From: Oxalobacteraceae bacterium
Lineage (GTDB): Bacteria; Pseudomonadota; Gammaproteobacteria; Burkholderiales; Burkholderiaceae_D
DNA length: 53,789 nucleotides
Reading direction: 5' to 3'
Assembly: GCA_947448025.1 (NCBI GenBank)
Contig: CANFLV010000024.1
Coordinates: 1 to 53,789 of the forward strand
In this document: positions 35,069 through 44,062 of the stretch, piece after piece
Numbering within the stretch: position 1 is the first letter of the stretch
How the letters are laid out: each line of letters begins with the position of its first letter
Position numbers and translations under genes: made by a program
The notes under the pieces: model-generated
Told to the model about the DNA's origin: nothing
The model's database searches: none
Seen by the model: only the letters and a program-made list of their open reading frames with translations

Positions 35069-38000
35069 ATGGTCCTGTCAGATATCAGTATTCGCCGTCC
35101 GGTCTTCGCGACCGTGATGTCACTCGTGATCGTCCTGCTGGGACTGGTCGCCTACAAACGCCTCGCCGTGCGCGAGTACCCGCGCATCGATGAGCCCGTC
35201 GTCACGGTCGATACCCGTTATGTCGGCGCCAGTTCCGAGATCGTCGAGTCGCAAGTGACCAAGGTGCTCGAAGATTCGATCGCCGGCATTGACGGCGTCG
35301 ATGTGCTGACCTCAATTTCACGCGCCGAGCAGAGTCAGATCACAGTGCGCTTCCGCCTGGAAAAAGAACCGGATTCCGGTGCCAATGATGTACGCGACCG
35401 GGTCGCGCGCGTGCGCTCGAAACTGCCGCCGACGATCGATGAACCGGTCGTGGCGAAAGTCGAAGCCGACGCCAATCCCATCATCTGGCTGTCGTTTTCC
35501 AGCGCGTCGATGTCGGCGCTTGATCTCACCGACGTGGTCAATCGCATCGTCAAGCCGCGCCTGCAATTACTGCCGGGCGCAGCCGATATCCGCGTCAACG
35601 GCGACCGCCGTTATGCCATGCGCATCTGGCTCGATCGCGGCAAGCTCGCGGCGCAGCGGCTCACGCCGGCTGACGTCGAAGACGCTTTGCGCAAGCAGAA
35701 TATCGAAGTGCCGGCCGGTCGTATCGAATCCCGCGCGCGGGAATTTTCCGTGGTCTCGCAAAGCGATTTGACCAAGCCATCCGAATTCGAAGAAATCATC
35801 CTGCGCAACGTCAATGGCTATGCAGTGCGACTGAAGGATGTCGCGCGCGTCGAGCTTGGGCCGGCCTCGGAACGTTCTGCCGTACGTTTCAATGGCGACA
35901 ATGCCGTCGCGCTTGGCGTGGTCAAGCAAGCCACGGCCAATCCGCTGGAACTGGCCGCCTTCGTCAAAGCCGAATTGCCAAAATTTCAGAGTGAACTGAA
36001 GTCGCAGGGCATCGAGGTCGGCATTTCGTATGATTCGACGGTCTTCATTGATCGCTCCATCCTGTCGGTGTACCACACGATTATCGAGTCGGTCGTGCTC
36101 GTGGCGCTGGTGATCTTCGTCTTCCTGCGCTCGTTGCGTGCGTCGTTGATTCCGCTCGTGACGATTCCTGTGTCCCTGATCGGCGCCTTCGGGCTGATGG
36201 CGCTGGCGGGCTTCACGATCAATACGCTGACGCTGTTGGCGCTGGTGCTGGCGATTGGTCTCGTCGTCGATGATGCGATCGTGGTGCTGGAAAATATTTA
36301 CCGGCATGTGGAAGAGGGCATGACGCCGTATGCCGCCGCCTTGAAAGGTGCGAAGGAAATCGGCTTTGCGGTCGTGGCGATGACGTTGACGCTGGCGGCA
36401 GTTTATGCGCCAGTGGCGCTCACGCCCGGGCGCATCGGTCGTCTGTTCGTCGAATTCGCGCTGACCCTGGCAGGCGCGGTGATCGTCTCAGGCTTCATCG
36501 CGCTGACGCTGTCGCCGATGATGTGTTCGCTCATGCTCAAGCATGAACCGGCGCATGGCCGTCTCTACAAGGCCATCGAATCGGTGCTGGACGCGATCAC
36601 GAATGGCTATCAGCGTGCGCTGGTAGCGGCCCTCAAGCGCCGCTCGCTGATCGTCGGCCTGTATGTGCTGGTGATCGCAGCGCTGGTCTGGTTTGGCCTC
36701 GGCATTAAAAAGGAACTGGCGCCGATTGAAGACCGCGGCGTGATTTTTACCGCGCTGTCCGGTCCCGATGGCGCCTCGCTCGATTACACCGAACGCTATG
36801 CACGGCAAATTGAAAAAATCGCCGCCAGCGTCAAGGAAATCGATCGCGTCTTTATCGTGGCTGGCACGCCGACGGTTGAGCGCGGCGTGGGCTTTTTCCG
36901 TACCGTCGACTGGGAACTGCGCAAGCGCAGCACGCTCGATCTGGTCAAGGAAATGCAGCCAAAAATGGCTGGCGTGTCAGGATTGCTGGCCTTTCCGAAT
37001 GCACCGCCATCGCTGGGCCAGAGTCCGCGTGACCGGCCCGTCAATCTGGTCGTGATGACGAATGCGCCGTATGCCGAGCTGCAGGCGGCGGTTCAGAAAA
37101 TCGCCGCTGAAGCAGCAAAGAATCCGGGCCTGGCCAATATCGATACCGACTTGCGCCTCAACAAGCCGCAGGTCAATGTCGACATCGACCGCGACAAGGC
37201 GGCCGACGCCGGAGTGCAAATTGAAACGATAGGCCGCATACTCGAGACCATGCTCGGCGGGCGCAATGTGACGCGCTTCAAAAAAGCCGGCGATCAGTAT
37301 GACGTGATCGTGCAAATCGAAAAGGGCGAACGCGACTCACCCGAAGACATCAGCAATATTTTCGTGCGTGGCAAGAACGACCAGATGATCCCGCTCACGA
37401 GTCTGTTGAGCGTGCAGGAAACGGTCGCGCCGCGTGAATTGAACCACTTTGGCCAGCAGCGCGCCGTCGTCATTTCCGCCAATCTTGCCAGCGGCTATAC
37501 GCAGGGCGAGGCGCTCGATTTCATGGAGGCGACCGCGAAAAACGTGCTCAAGCCCGGCTATGGCACCGATTTCAGTGGCCCCTCGCGCGAGTACAAGCAG
37601 TCCAGCGGCAGCCTGGCCCTGACCTTCATGCTGGCGCTGGCCTTCATTTACCTCGTACTGGCGGCGCAGTTTGAAAGTTTCATCGATCCCTTCATCATCA
37701 TGCTGACCGTGCCGCTGTCGATGGCCGGCGCGCTGGCCGCCTTGCAATGGAGTGGCGGCACGCTCAATGTGTATAGCCAGATCGGCTTGATCACGCTGGT
37801 CGGATTGATTACCAAGCACGGTATCCTGATCGTCGAATTCACGAACCAGCTGCGTGAAGAAGGGCTGGAACTGCATGAGGCGATTACGCAAGCGGCGGTG
37901 CTGCGTTTGCGACCTATCCTGATGACGACCGGCGCAATGGTGCTCGGTGCGCTGCCACTGGCTTTGGCGCACGGTGCCGGTGCTGAATCACGGACGCAGA

Positions 38001-38146
38001 TCGGCTGGGTCATTGTTGGCGGCATGTCATTCGGTACCTTGTTGACCCTGTTTGTGGTGCCGACGATGTATACTTTCTTCTCGCGCAAAGGCAAAGCTAC
38101 TGTGCATGAAACCCCGGCAATTCCCCAAACTGTGACTGCGGCATAA
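35069..38146 (+). CDS. RND efflux pump inner-membrane transporter
   Basis: A 1025-residue HAE1-type RND transporter driven by proton influx. It has the usual two repeats of six transmembrane helices and two large periplasmic loops. The proton-relay aspartates are D401 and D402 in IGLVVDDAIVVLENI (AcrB D407/D408), and the N-terminus begins SDISIRRPVFATVM. The closing conserved region contains GLITKHGILIVEFTNQLREEG and RLRPILMTTGAMVLGALPLAL. It works with the adaptor 9 bp upstream; no outer-membrane factor gene is adjacent, so a TolC/OprM-like partner must be encoded elsewhere. The dnaQ gene starts 5 bp after it. Confidence 0.95.
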   Translation: MVLSDISIRRPVFATVMSLVIVLLGLVAYKRLAVREYPRIDEPVVTVDTRYVGASSEIVESQVTKVLEDSIAGIDGVDVLTSISRAEQSQITVRFRLEKEPDSGANDVRDRVARVRSKLPPTIDEPVVAKVEADANPIIWLSFSSASMSALDLTDVVNRIVKPRLQLLPGAADIRVNGDRRYAMRIWLDRGKLAAQRLTPADVEDALRKQNIEVPAGRIESRAREFSVVSQSDLTKPSEFEEIILRNVNGYAVRLKDVARVELGPASERSAVRFNGDNAVALGVVKQATANPLELAAFVKAELPKFQSELKSQGIEVGISYDSTVFIDRSILSVYHTIIESVVLVALVIFVFLRSLRASLIPLVTIPVSLIGAFGLMALAGFTINTLTLLALVLAIGLVVDDAIVVLENIYRHVEEGMTPYAAALKGAKEIGFAVVAMTLTLAAVYAPVALTPGRIGRLFVEFALTLAGAVIVSGFIALTLSPMMCSLMLKHEPAHGRLYKAIESVLDAITNGYQRALVAALKRRSLIVGLYVLVIAALVWFGLGIKKELAPIEDRGVIFTALSGPDGASLDYTERYARQIEKIAASVKEIDRVFIVAGTPTVERGVGFFRTVDWELRKRSTLDLVKEMQPKMAGVSGLLAFPNAPPSLGQSPRDRPVNLVVMTNAPYAELQAAVQKIAAEAAKNPGLANIDTDLRLNKPQVNVDIDRDKAADAGVQIETIGRILETMLGGRNVTRFKKAGDQYDVIVQIEKGERDSPEDISNIFVRGKNDQMIPLTSLLSVQETVAPRELNHFGQQRAVVISANLASGYTQGEALDFMEATAKNVLKPGYGTDFSGPSREYKQSSGSLALTFMLALAFIYLVLAAQFESFIDPFIIMLTVPLSMAGALAALQWSGGTLNVYSQIGLITLVGLITKHGILIVEFTNQLREEGLELHEAITQAAVLRLRPILMTTGAMVLGALPLALAHGAGAESRTQIGWVIVGGMSFGTLLTLFVVPTMYTFFSRKGKATVHETPAIPQTVTAA

Positions 38147-38151
38147 GCACT

Positions 38152-38868
38152 ATGAGTACCATGCGTCAAATTGTTCTTGATACTGAAACGACCGGCCTGA
38201 ATCCGCGCAATGGCGACCGGGTCATTGAAGTCGGCTGTGTTGAATTGATCGACCGGCGCCTGACAGGCAATAATTTCCATTGCTATATCAATCCCGAACG
38301 CGATTCGGAAGAGGGCGCGCTCGCCGTGCATGGTTTGACGACGGAGTTTTTGCGCGACAAGCCGAAGTTTGCCGCCATCGCTGCCGAGCTGCGCGATTAC
38401 ATCAGCGGCGCGGAGGTCATCATCCATAACGCACCTTTTGACGTCGGCTTTCTCGATGCCGAATTCGCGCGACTCGACATCCCGCGTTTCATCGAGCATG
38501 TCGAGAAGGTCACCGACACGCTGGTGCAGGCGAAGGAAACCCATCCGGGCAAACGCAATTCACTCGATGCCTTGTGCGACCGTTATGGTATTTCGAATGC
38601 GCACCGTAGCTTGCACGGCGCCTTGCTCGATGCGGAACTCTTGGCAGAAGTTTATCTGGCCATGACGCGCGGGCAGAACAGCCTCAGCATGGATCTCGGC
38701 GATGGTCCGGGTGACGCGGCCGGCGGACTGCCGGCGGCGGAATTGCCGATCGCGGCCATTATCGTTCGCGCAGCGTTGGCGGATGAAGCGGCGGAGCATG
38801 AAGCCCTGCTCGATAAACTCGACAAGGATGTCAGGGGCAGCTGCGTGTGGCGCATGGCCAGTACCTGA
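38152..38868 (+). CDS. dnaQ: DNA polymerase III epsilon subunit
   Basis: The 3'-5' proofreading exonuclease of the replicative polymerase. The 238-residue product has Exo I DTETTGLNP (10-18), Exo II HNAPFDVGFLDAEF and Exo III HRSLHGALLDAELL of the DEDDh type. A C-terminal tail of about 60 residues, which in this family binds the alpha subunit, follows a flexible Gly/Ala-rich linker. It begins 5 bp after the RND gene, so it is probably co-transcribed with the pump or carries an internal promoter; that coupling is unusual for an essential fidelity factor. Confidence 0.96.
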   Translation: MSTMRQIVLDTETTGLNPRNGDRVIEVGCVELIDRRLTGNNFHCYINPERDSEEGALAVHGLTTEFLRDKPKFAAIAAELRDYISGAEVIIHNAPFDVGFLDAEFARLDIPRFIEHVEKVTDTLVQAKETHPGKRNSLDALCDRYGISNAHRSLHGALLDAELLAEVYLAMTRGQNSLSMDLGDGPGDAAGGLPAAELPIAAIIVRAALADEAAEHEALLDKLDKDVRGSCVWRMAST

Positions 38869-38932
38869 TCTTGCTGAGCCCGCCAGCATGCGCATGGCAT
38901 GCGGCTGAATCATGGGAAAGCATGCAAGCGAA

Positions 38933-38961
38933 TTGAATCATCCGCACAGGTGTGAGATAAT
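38933..38961 (+). promoter_or_regulatory. Promoter of tRNA-Val
   Basis: TTGAAT (38933-38938) and GATAAT (38956-38961) with a 17-bp spacer, followed by a GC-rich discriminator (TCGCGCCGACC), the pattern of stringently controlled stable-RNA promoters. Predicted start near 38968, about 42 nt before the mature tRNA. Confidence 0.75.
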
Positions 38962-39009
38962 TCGCGCCGACCGCGGCATCATGCCAATGCGGGCACAGGG
39001 TTGAAAATT

Positions 39010-39084
39010 GGGGGGTTAGCTCAGGGGTAGAGCGATCGCCTCACACGCGATAGGTCGCAAGTTCGAAACTTGCACTCCCCACCA
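39010..39084 (+). tRNA. tRNA-Val(CAC)
   Basis: A 75-nt tRNA with encoded CCA. The acceptor stem pairs six G and a T with ACTCCCC (one G.U). The D-arm is GCTC/GAGC, the anticodon stem is ATCGC/GCGAT with loop CTCACAC (anticodon CAC, reading GTG valine codons), and the T-arm is GCAAG/CTTGC around TTCGAAA. It lies alone between dnaQ and kynU; no integrase or attachment-site repeat is visible next to it. Confidence 0.97.
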
Positions 39085-39182
39085 ATTTCAGCCTTTCTGT
39101 TGTACGCCGGCGTGCCTTCAGCTACGTTTCCCGGCAGGTAAATTCCCCACTATTATTTTTCTCAATTCGCGACGACCGCACC

Positions 39183-40448
39183 TCAGGTTACTTTTGCGCG
39201 CGCGTCAGAGCTTGAATAGGCGCCGGTATCGAGAATATCCGCCAGAATCTCGACGGCATCCCAAACATCAGCATAGCGCGTATATAGCGGCGTAAAGCCG
39301 AAGCGCATGATGTGCGGTTCGCGGTAATCGCCGATCACGCCGCGGGCAATCAGCGCCTGCATCACGCCATAGCCATGTGTATGCGTCAAGCTGACATGGC
39401 TGCCGCGCTGCGCCGCATCGCGCGGTGTAAGCAGTGCCAGCGGATGGCTGGCGCAGCGCGCTTCGACCAGGGCAATGAACAGATTGGTCAGCGCCAGTGA
39501 TTTTTGGCGGATAGCCTGCATGTCGGTCAGGTCAAACACATCCAGGCCGCATTCCACCAGCGCCAGGGACAGTACCGGCGGCGTGCCGCACAAGGCGCGA
39601 GCGATGCCGGCTTCCGGTAAAAATTCCGGCTGCATGGCAAACGGCTGGGCATGCGCCCACCAGCCCGACAAGGGCTGCTCGAATGCCGCCAGAAGGCGTG
39701 GCGCGATCCATAAAAATGCCGGTGCGCCAGGACCGCCATTCAGATATTTATACGTACAGCCAACAGCAAAATCAGCCTCATCGCGCTGCAGCGCCAGCGG
39801 CACCGCGCCGACCGAATGCGCCAGATCCCAGATAACCAGTGCGCCGTGTTCATGCGCGTGCCGGTTCAAGGACTGCATGTCATGCATGGCGCCGCTACGG
39901 TAATTCACATGGGTCAGCATCAGCACTGCAGTATCGCCATCGATCGCTGCCGCGAGTTCCCCGGCCGAGTCCACCAGCCGCAAGCTGTAGCCGCGGGCTA
40001 GCCAGCTTATCAAGCCTTGCGCCATGTAGAGATCGGTCGGGAAGTTGCCGCGCTCGCTAACGATGACCTTGCGTGAGGGCGCAAGGCGCGCCTGACATTG
40101 CAGCGCCCCGGCGAGAACTTTAAACAGATTGATCGAAGTCGAATCCGTGAGCACGACTTCATCGGCACCGGCGCCTAACAAGGGTGCCAGCTTGTTGCCC
40201 AGGCGTCGTGGCAAATCGTACCAGCCGGCCTTGTTCCAGCTGCTGATGAGCTGCCTACCCCATTCCTGCGCGATCAATGCCTGTGCGCGCGCCAGTGCGG
40301 CCTTGGGTCGCGCGCCGAGTGAATTGCCATCGAGGTAAATCACGTCCTCGGGCAAATCGAATTGCGCACGCAATGGCGCTAGCGGATCATCGAGGTCGCA
40401 TTGCAGGCAATCGTCGCGCGTCATTGGGGTAGCGTCGGGCGTAGTCAT
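39183..40448 (-). CDS. kynU: Kynureninase
   Basis: PLP enzyme cleaving L-kynurenine to anthranilate and L-alanine in tryptophan catabolism. The 421-residue product has [12 protein letters not shown] near the N-terminus, [52 protein letters not shown] and the PLP-lysine motif [37 protein letters not shown] closes the small domain. kynA and kynB, usually in one operon with it in betaproteobacteria, are not adjacent, so the rest of the pathway must be elsewhere or absent. Anthranilate could also feed quinolone-type signals or tryptophan salvage. Confidence 0.95.
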   Translation of the reverse strand: MTTPDATPMTRDDCLQCDLDDPLAPLRAQFDLPEDVIYLDGNSLGARPKAALARAQALIAQEWGRQLISSWNKAGWYDLPRRLGNKLAPLLGAGADEVVLTDSTSINLFKVLAGALQCQARLAPSRKVIVSERGNFPTDLYMAQGLISWLARGYSLRLVDSAGELAAAIDGDTAVLMLTHVNYRSGAMHDMQSLNRHAHEHGALVIWDLAHSVGAVPLALQRDEADFAVGCTYKYLNGGPGAPAFLWIAPRLLAAFEQPLSGWWAHAQPFAMQPEFLPEAGIARALCGTPPVLSLALVECGLDVFDLTDMQAIRQKSLALTNLFIALVEARCASHPLALLTPRDAAQRGSHVSLTHTHGYGVMQALIARGVIGDYREPHIMRFGFTPLYTRYADVWDAVEILADILDTGAYSSSDARAKVT

Positions 40449-40552
40449 CAGGACTTTCGGTGAGGTTCATGGCGAAAAGACAGCGTCATGAATTTTAGGC
40501 GAAACCGAAAATATGTTGATGGGTAAATGAGGCGTTTCCCGCCGATGGGGTG

Positions 40553-41092
40553 TTAATGATGCTCGCCCTTAGCGGGCGCAATGTCAGTACGCCAGTTTTT
40601 TTCGAGGAATTCGGCCACATTGAAATCGGCGCCTGCCGTCACATGAACCCACTCATCCCCGTCTTCCACTAAAGACTGCAGTTTGCGATAGCGGATGTTC
40701 GCCATCTGTACCGGTAAATGGTGCGTATGGTATGCGGCGAGGTCAGCCTCGACATCAAGATCATTGGCGAAAAACAGCCACTCCTCGATGAAGCGCGACT
40801 GCATGCGCTCAAGCTCGTGGCCTATCTCCGCGGGCAGCGGACAACGGATCGCACTCTGCGTCGGTGGCAGGTCAATGGTCCATGGTTCATAGACATCGTC
40901 GGCGAGACTGCGGTACAGCACGGGCGCAGTCTCGCTGTAAAAATTCTCGACCATGAAAAATGCATTCGAAAGGCAGCTGCTGCCGGCAGAGATGTACCAG
41001 CCGTAGAGATCGATTTCTTGTTCTACATAAAACAGGGCTGTGAGTGCGCAGGGCTTTTTGCGCGAATAACTGAGATAAACCTTCGGCTGCAT
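40553..41092 (-). CDS. Hypothetical protein
   Basis: A 179-residue soluble protein I cannot assign. It has no signal peptide or membrane segment. The N-terminal third is aromatic and hydrophobic (LTALFYVEQEIDLYGWYISAG). The middle contains LPPTQSAIRCPLPAEIGHELERMQSRFIEEWLFFAND, and the rest is acidic. I start at the ATG at 41092, with AAGG about 10 bp upstream; a GTG two codons earlier is possible. It is 83 bp downstream of a sensor kinase gene on the same strand. Confidence 0.65.
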   Translation of the reverse strand: MQPKVYLSYSRKKPCALTALFYVEQEIDLYGWYISAGSSCLSNAFFMVENFYSETAPVLYRSLADDVYEPWTIDLPPTQSAIRCPLPAEIGHELERMQSRFIEEWLFFANDLDVEADLAAYHTHHLPVQMANIRYRKLQSLVEDGDEWVHVTAGADFNVAEFLEKNWRTDIAPAKGEHH

Positions 41093-41175
41093 GAACACGG
41101 ACCTTCATATTTACACCGGCAATGGAGTCCAACCGTGGCTGATAGACAGCGTGCCTGGCCGCTGGTTCGCGCGCC

Positions 41176-43107
41176 TTAGCCTGAATGTTCAGGCTGCGTT
41201 TTCGCCAGTGGAATACTGATGTCGATGCGGGTGCCGACCTGCGGCTCGCCGGCGATGCATAATTCGCCATGCAGGGCATTGACCCGTTCGCGCATGTCGA
41301 CCAGGCCGAAGCTGGCCGTTTTGAGGAAATCATCGGGGCGAATGCCGCGCCCGTCATCGTGGATGCGCAGCTCAAGATTGTCGGCGCGTCGGTGGAATTC
41401 GATGATCACTTCACTGGCGCGGGCATGGTGCACGACATTGGCCAGTGCTTCCTGGACGATGCGGTACAAGGTCGTGGTGCGCTCGTCGTCGAGAATCAGG
41501 TCTTCTTCCTCTGCGATCAATTCACAGTTGATGCCATGGCGGCTTTCGAATTCCCTGCGTAGACTTTGCAGCGCAAAATACAGGCCACCTTCATCCAGCG
41601 CACGCGGACGTAAATCGGAAGCGATGCGGCGTAGTGACTTGATCGAGTTGCTGAGTAACTCATCCATGTTGTCGAGTTGTGTCGGCTGCACCTTGCTGGC
41701 TTGTTGCGCCTGCTGCTGCAGCAAGCTCAGGTCGATGCGCAAGGCCGCCAAAAGCTGGCCCAGATCATCGTGCAAATCCCGGGCGACGTGTTTGCGCTCG
41801 GTCTCGCGGCCGGATTGCAGCGCGATTGACAAACGGCGCAATTCTGCATGCGAGCGGCTCAGTTCTTCCTGCGCTTTTTTTCGCTCGCTAATATCGCGCA
41901 AGATCAGGATCGTGAAGCGGGATTCGCCCTCGACCATGACGGAAATGGACGCTTCCATCGGAAACTCTTCGCCATTGGCGCGTACGCCCGTCACATCATA
42001 ATCGACGTCCTTGTTGCCAACCTTGAAAAATGAGATACGCACCTTCTTGAAATTCTTGATGTAAGCTTGAAAGCCTTTGCGATGTCGTGGCGGCAGATAG
42101 GTTTCCATCGCCGTGCCGCGCATCGCCTCGGGCGTGGTGCCAAACATGGCAGCTGCCGCAGGATTGGCCAGGACGATGTGATTGGCATCATCGGTCGTGA
42201 TGATGGCATCTAGGGCATTCTGGATAATGCCGCTGAGGCGCAATTCACTGCGACGCAATGCACTACTGGCCTCTTGCAGCCGTTGGGTGAGTTGCGCCAT
42301 CGTCGCATACGGTGCTTTGATGCTACCGCCAAGAACTGCCCGGAAAAAAAACACGGTCGCGATCACCCGGAACACCGGGCGATGCAAGCAAGGCAACACC
42401 AGATCGGGCAATTCTGAAATGAGCAGCGCAATACAGGCAAGTAGCATCTCACTGTGCTCCGGGGCACCGACCACTTCGCGCCTTGCGCCAGGCTGCGTGC
42501 TGGTGAAAATGGCTAATGTTGCGGCCAGTAATGCCAGCGTCAGCGTCAGTGCATGCAGCGTCGTTTGCCAATATTGTGCGGTGTCATATAAGTTCGGCAA
42601 GAATGTCCAGTCACCAAACACCAGCATGGCCACGCTGACCACCATGAGCATGGCCAGTGCCAGCATGCAGCGAGCCGCCTGCTGGGTCAGCATCGACTTT
42701 GCCGGTAGGTGCAGTGCAAGGACTACGCCGGTAACGGTGACGATGCGGGCAAGCATCCAGAAATAGATCGCGGCGTCAGGATTTGAATGCGGTAAAAAAG
42801 TCGGCGTGTTTTGCAAGCGACCGAGGTACAGGAAATCAAGGAAGGCGGCGCACAAAAAGGTGAGCGCCATGATGGCAGAGGTGCGCAGGCGCTCGGTGCC
42901 GAAGGTATTCCAAGCCAGCGCAAAAATCATGGCATCGAGGATGATGCAAAAACGTGTGCAATTCAGATGCGCCACGATGCTGAAAAGGTTGAGCGATGGT
43001 CGTGGTCCGAGCCAGTACGGGGCCATCGCGAGGCCAAACCAGAGTAAGAAAAACCCGGACAATATCCAGCGGATACGGCTGATTTCCTGAGGAGACAAGC
43101 GCTGCAT
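41176..43107 (-). CDS. Membrane PAS sensor histidine kinase (NarX/UhpB type)
   Basis: A 643-residue sensor kinase. About eight hydrophobic segments occupy residues 12-270, forming an integral-membrane sensor of MASE-like appearance. A PAS domain follows (SGIIQNALDAIITTDDANHIVLANPAAAAMFG to about 415). The HisKA_3 dimerisation domain carries the phosphoacceptor histidine in VARDLHDDLGQLLAALR, then a HATPase_c domain with IVQEALANVVHHARA, IHDDGRGIRPDD and SFGLVDMRERV. I start at the ATG at 43107. Kinases of this class normally phosphorylate NarL/LuxR-type regulators; the adjacent regulator is LytTR-type, so the cognate partner is unclear. The stop codon overlaps one arm of an 8-bp hairpin (41178-41195). 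Confidence 0.88.
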   Translation of the reverse strand: MQRLSPQEISRIRWILSGFFLLWFGLAMAPYWLGPRPSLNLFSIVAHLNCTRFCIILDAMIFALAWNTFGTERLRTSAIMALTFLCAAFLDFLYLGRLQNTPTFLPHSNPDAAIYFWMLARIVTVTGVVLALHLPAKSMLTQQAARCMLALAMLMVVSVAMLVFGDWTFLPNLYDTAQYWQTTLHALTLTLALLAATLAIFTSTQPGARREVVGAPEHSEMLLACIALLISELPDLVLPCLHRPVFRVIATVFFFRAVLGGSIKAPYATMAQLTQRLQEASSALRRSELRLSGIIQNALDAIITTDDANHIVLANPAAAAMFGTTPEAMRGTAMETYLPPRHRKGFQAYIKNFKKVRISFFKVGNKDVDYDVTGVRANGEEFPMEASISVMVEGESRFTILILRDISERKKAQEELSRSHAELRRLSIALQSGRETERKHVARDLHDDLGQLLAALRIDLSLLQQQAQQASKVQPTQLDNMDELLSNSIKSLRRIASDLRPRALDEGGLYFALQSLRREFESRHGINCELIAEEEDLILDDERTTTLYRIVQEALANVVHHARASEVIIEFHRRADNLELRIHDDGRGIRPDDFLKTASFGLVDMRERVNALHGELCIAGEPQVGTRIDISIPLAKTQPEHSG

Positions 43108-43278
43108 AAACGTCAAGCTTTCGAAGCGATCCTGCGACAAAGGGCTGAGTTTAATGCAAAATATTATGAAAAAATTAAGTTTTATCGTGCTTGCTGACCA
43201 GAGCCTTAACTTGTCGTGGAATATCAACCCTGATGGCACATCGCCTGCCATTAATGCAAGGGTGGTGCCCGGCGATGG

Positions 43279-44031
43279 CTACATTTGCTTGAACAAATGC
43301 ACGAAACTGCGGCTCACTTCGAGCTTCTCGCTCAAGCCCTTGATGAGCACGAGATGGCGTCCGCGCAAGTCGCGCGCCACGCCCTCGATGGCATTGACAT
43401 TCACCAGCGTTGCCCGATGGATTTGCCAGAACAGATCGGGATTCAATTCTTCGCACAAGTCGCGCACGGGTTTGCGGATCAGGGCTTCGAAGCGCGCCGT
43501 CTGGACGCGCGTGTATTTGTCGTCGGACTGGAAAAACAGCACGTCTTCCACCGGAATCAGCCGGATTTCCTGGCCGATCGATGCCTGTATCCATTGCAGA
43601 TAGACCGGCTTGGCGGGTGCGGCGATGCGATTTGCCAGCTCGGTCAGCATGCTGCTCATGTCCGCGACCGGTGCAGTAAGACGCGCCTTGAGTCGCTCGA
43701 CGGTCAGGCGCAGGCGCTCCGGTTCTGCGGGCTTGAGCACATAATCGACGGCGCCGCGTTCAAATGCCTCGACCGCATACTGGTCATAGGCAGTGATGAA
43801 GACGATATGGCTTTGATTGCCGATGGACTGCGCCGCTTCGAGCCCGGTCTTGCCCGGCATGCGGATATCGAGGAAGGTGAAATCCGGCTTCAGCGTGGCG
43901 ACCATGTCGACCGCTTCGTCACCATTCCTGGCTTCGCCGATGATCTCGAGATCGGGCCAGGCTTGCTGCAGGCGCAGCTTCAACTGTTCGCGCATCAGTC
44001 GTTCATCATCGGCAATTATGGCGCTGGGCAT
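43279..44031 (-). CDS. LytTR-family response regulator (AlgR-like)
   Basis: A 250-residue DNA-binding response regulator. The receiver domain (about 1-120) has the acidic pair DDE at 8-10, phosphoacceptor D55 in FLDIRMPG, Thr in FITAYDQYAVEAF and Lys in YVLKP. A LytTR DNA-binding domain (about 150-248) follows: EIRLIPVEDVLFFQSDDKYTRV and IHRATLVNVNAI. I start at the ATG at 44031 for the standard receiver N-terminus (MPSAIIADDE). It lies 31 bp after the LytS-like kinase gene, its obvious partner, and 171 bp before an unrelated sensor kinase. Confidence 0.93.
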   Translation of the reverse strand: MPSAIIADDERLMREQLKLRLQQAWPDLEIIGEARNGDEAVDMVATLKPDFTFLDIRMPGKTGLEAAQSIGNQSHIVFITAYDQYAVEAFERGAVDYVLKPAEPERLRLTVERLKARLTAPVADMSSMLTELANRIAAPAKPVYLQWIQASIGQEIRLIPVEDVLFFQSDDKYTRVQTARFEALIRKPVRDLCEELNPDLFWQIHRATLVNVNAIEGVARDLRGRHLVLIKGLSEKLEVSRSFVHLFKQM

Positions 44032-44062
44032 GGCGGCTTTCTCTTTGAATGGACTCGTTGAT

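Noticed and set aside
39010-39084. tRNA gene as an integration site for a mobile element
   Set aside because: No integrase gene or direct repeat of the tRNA 3' end was seen on either side.
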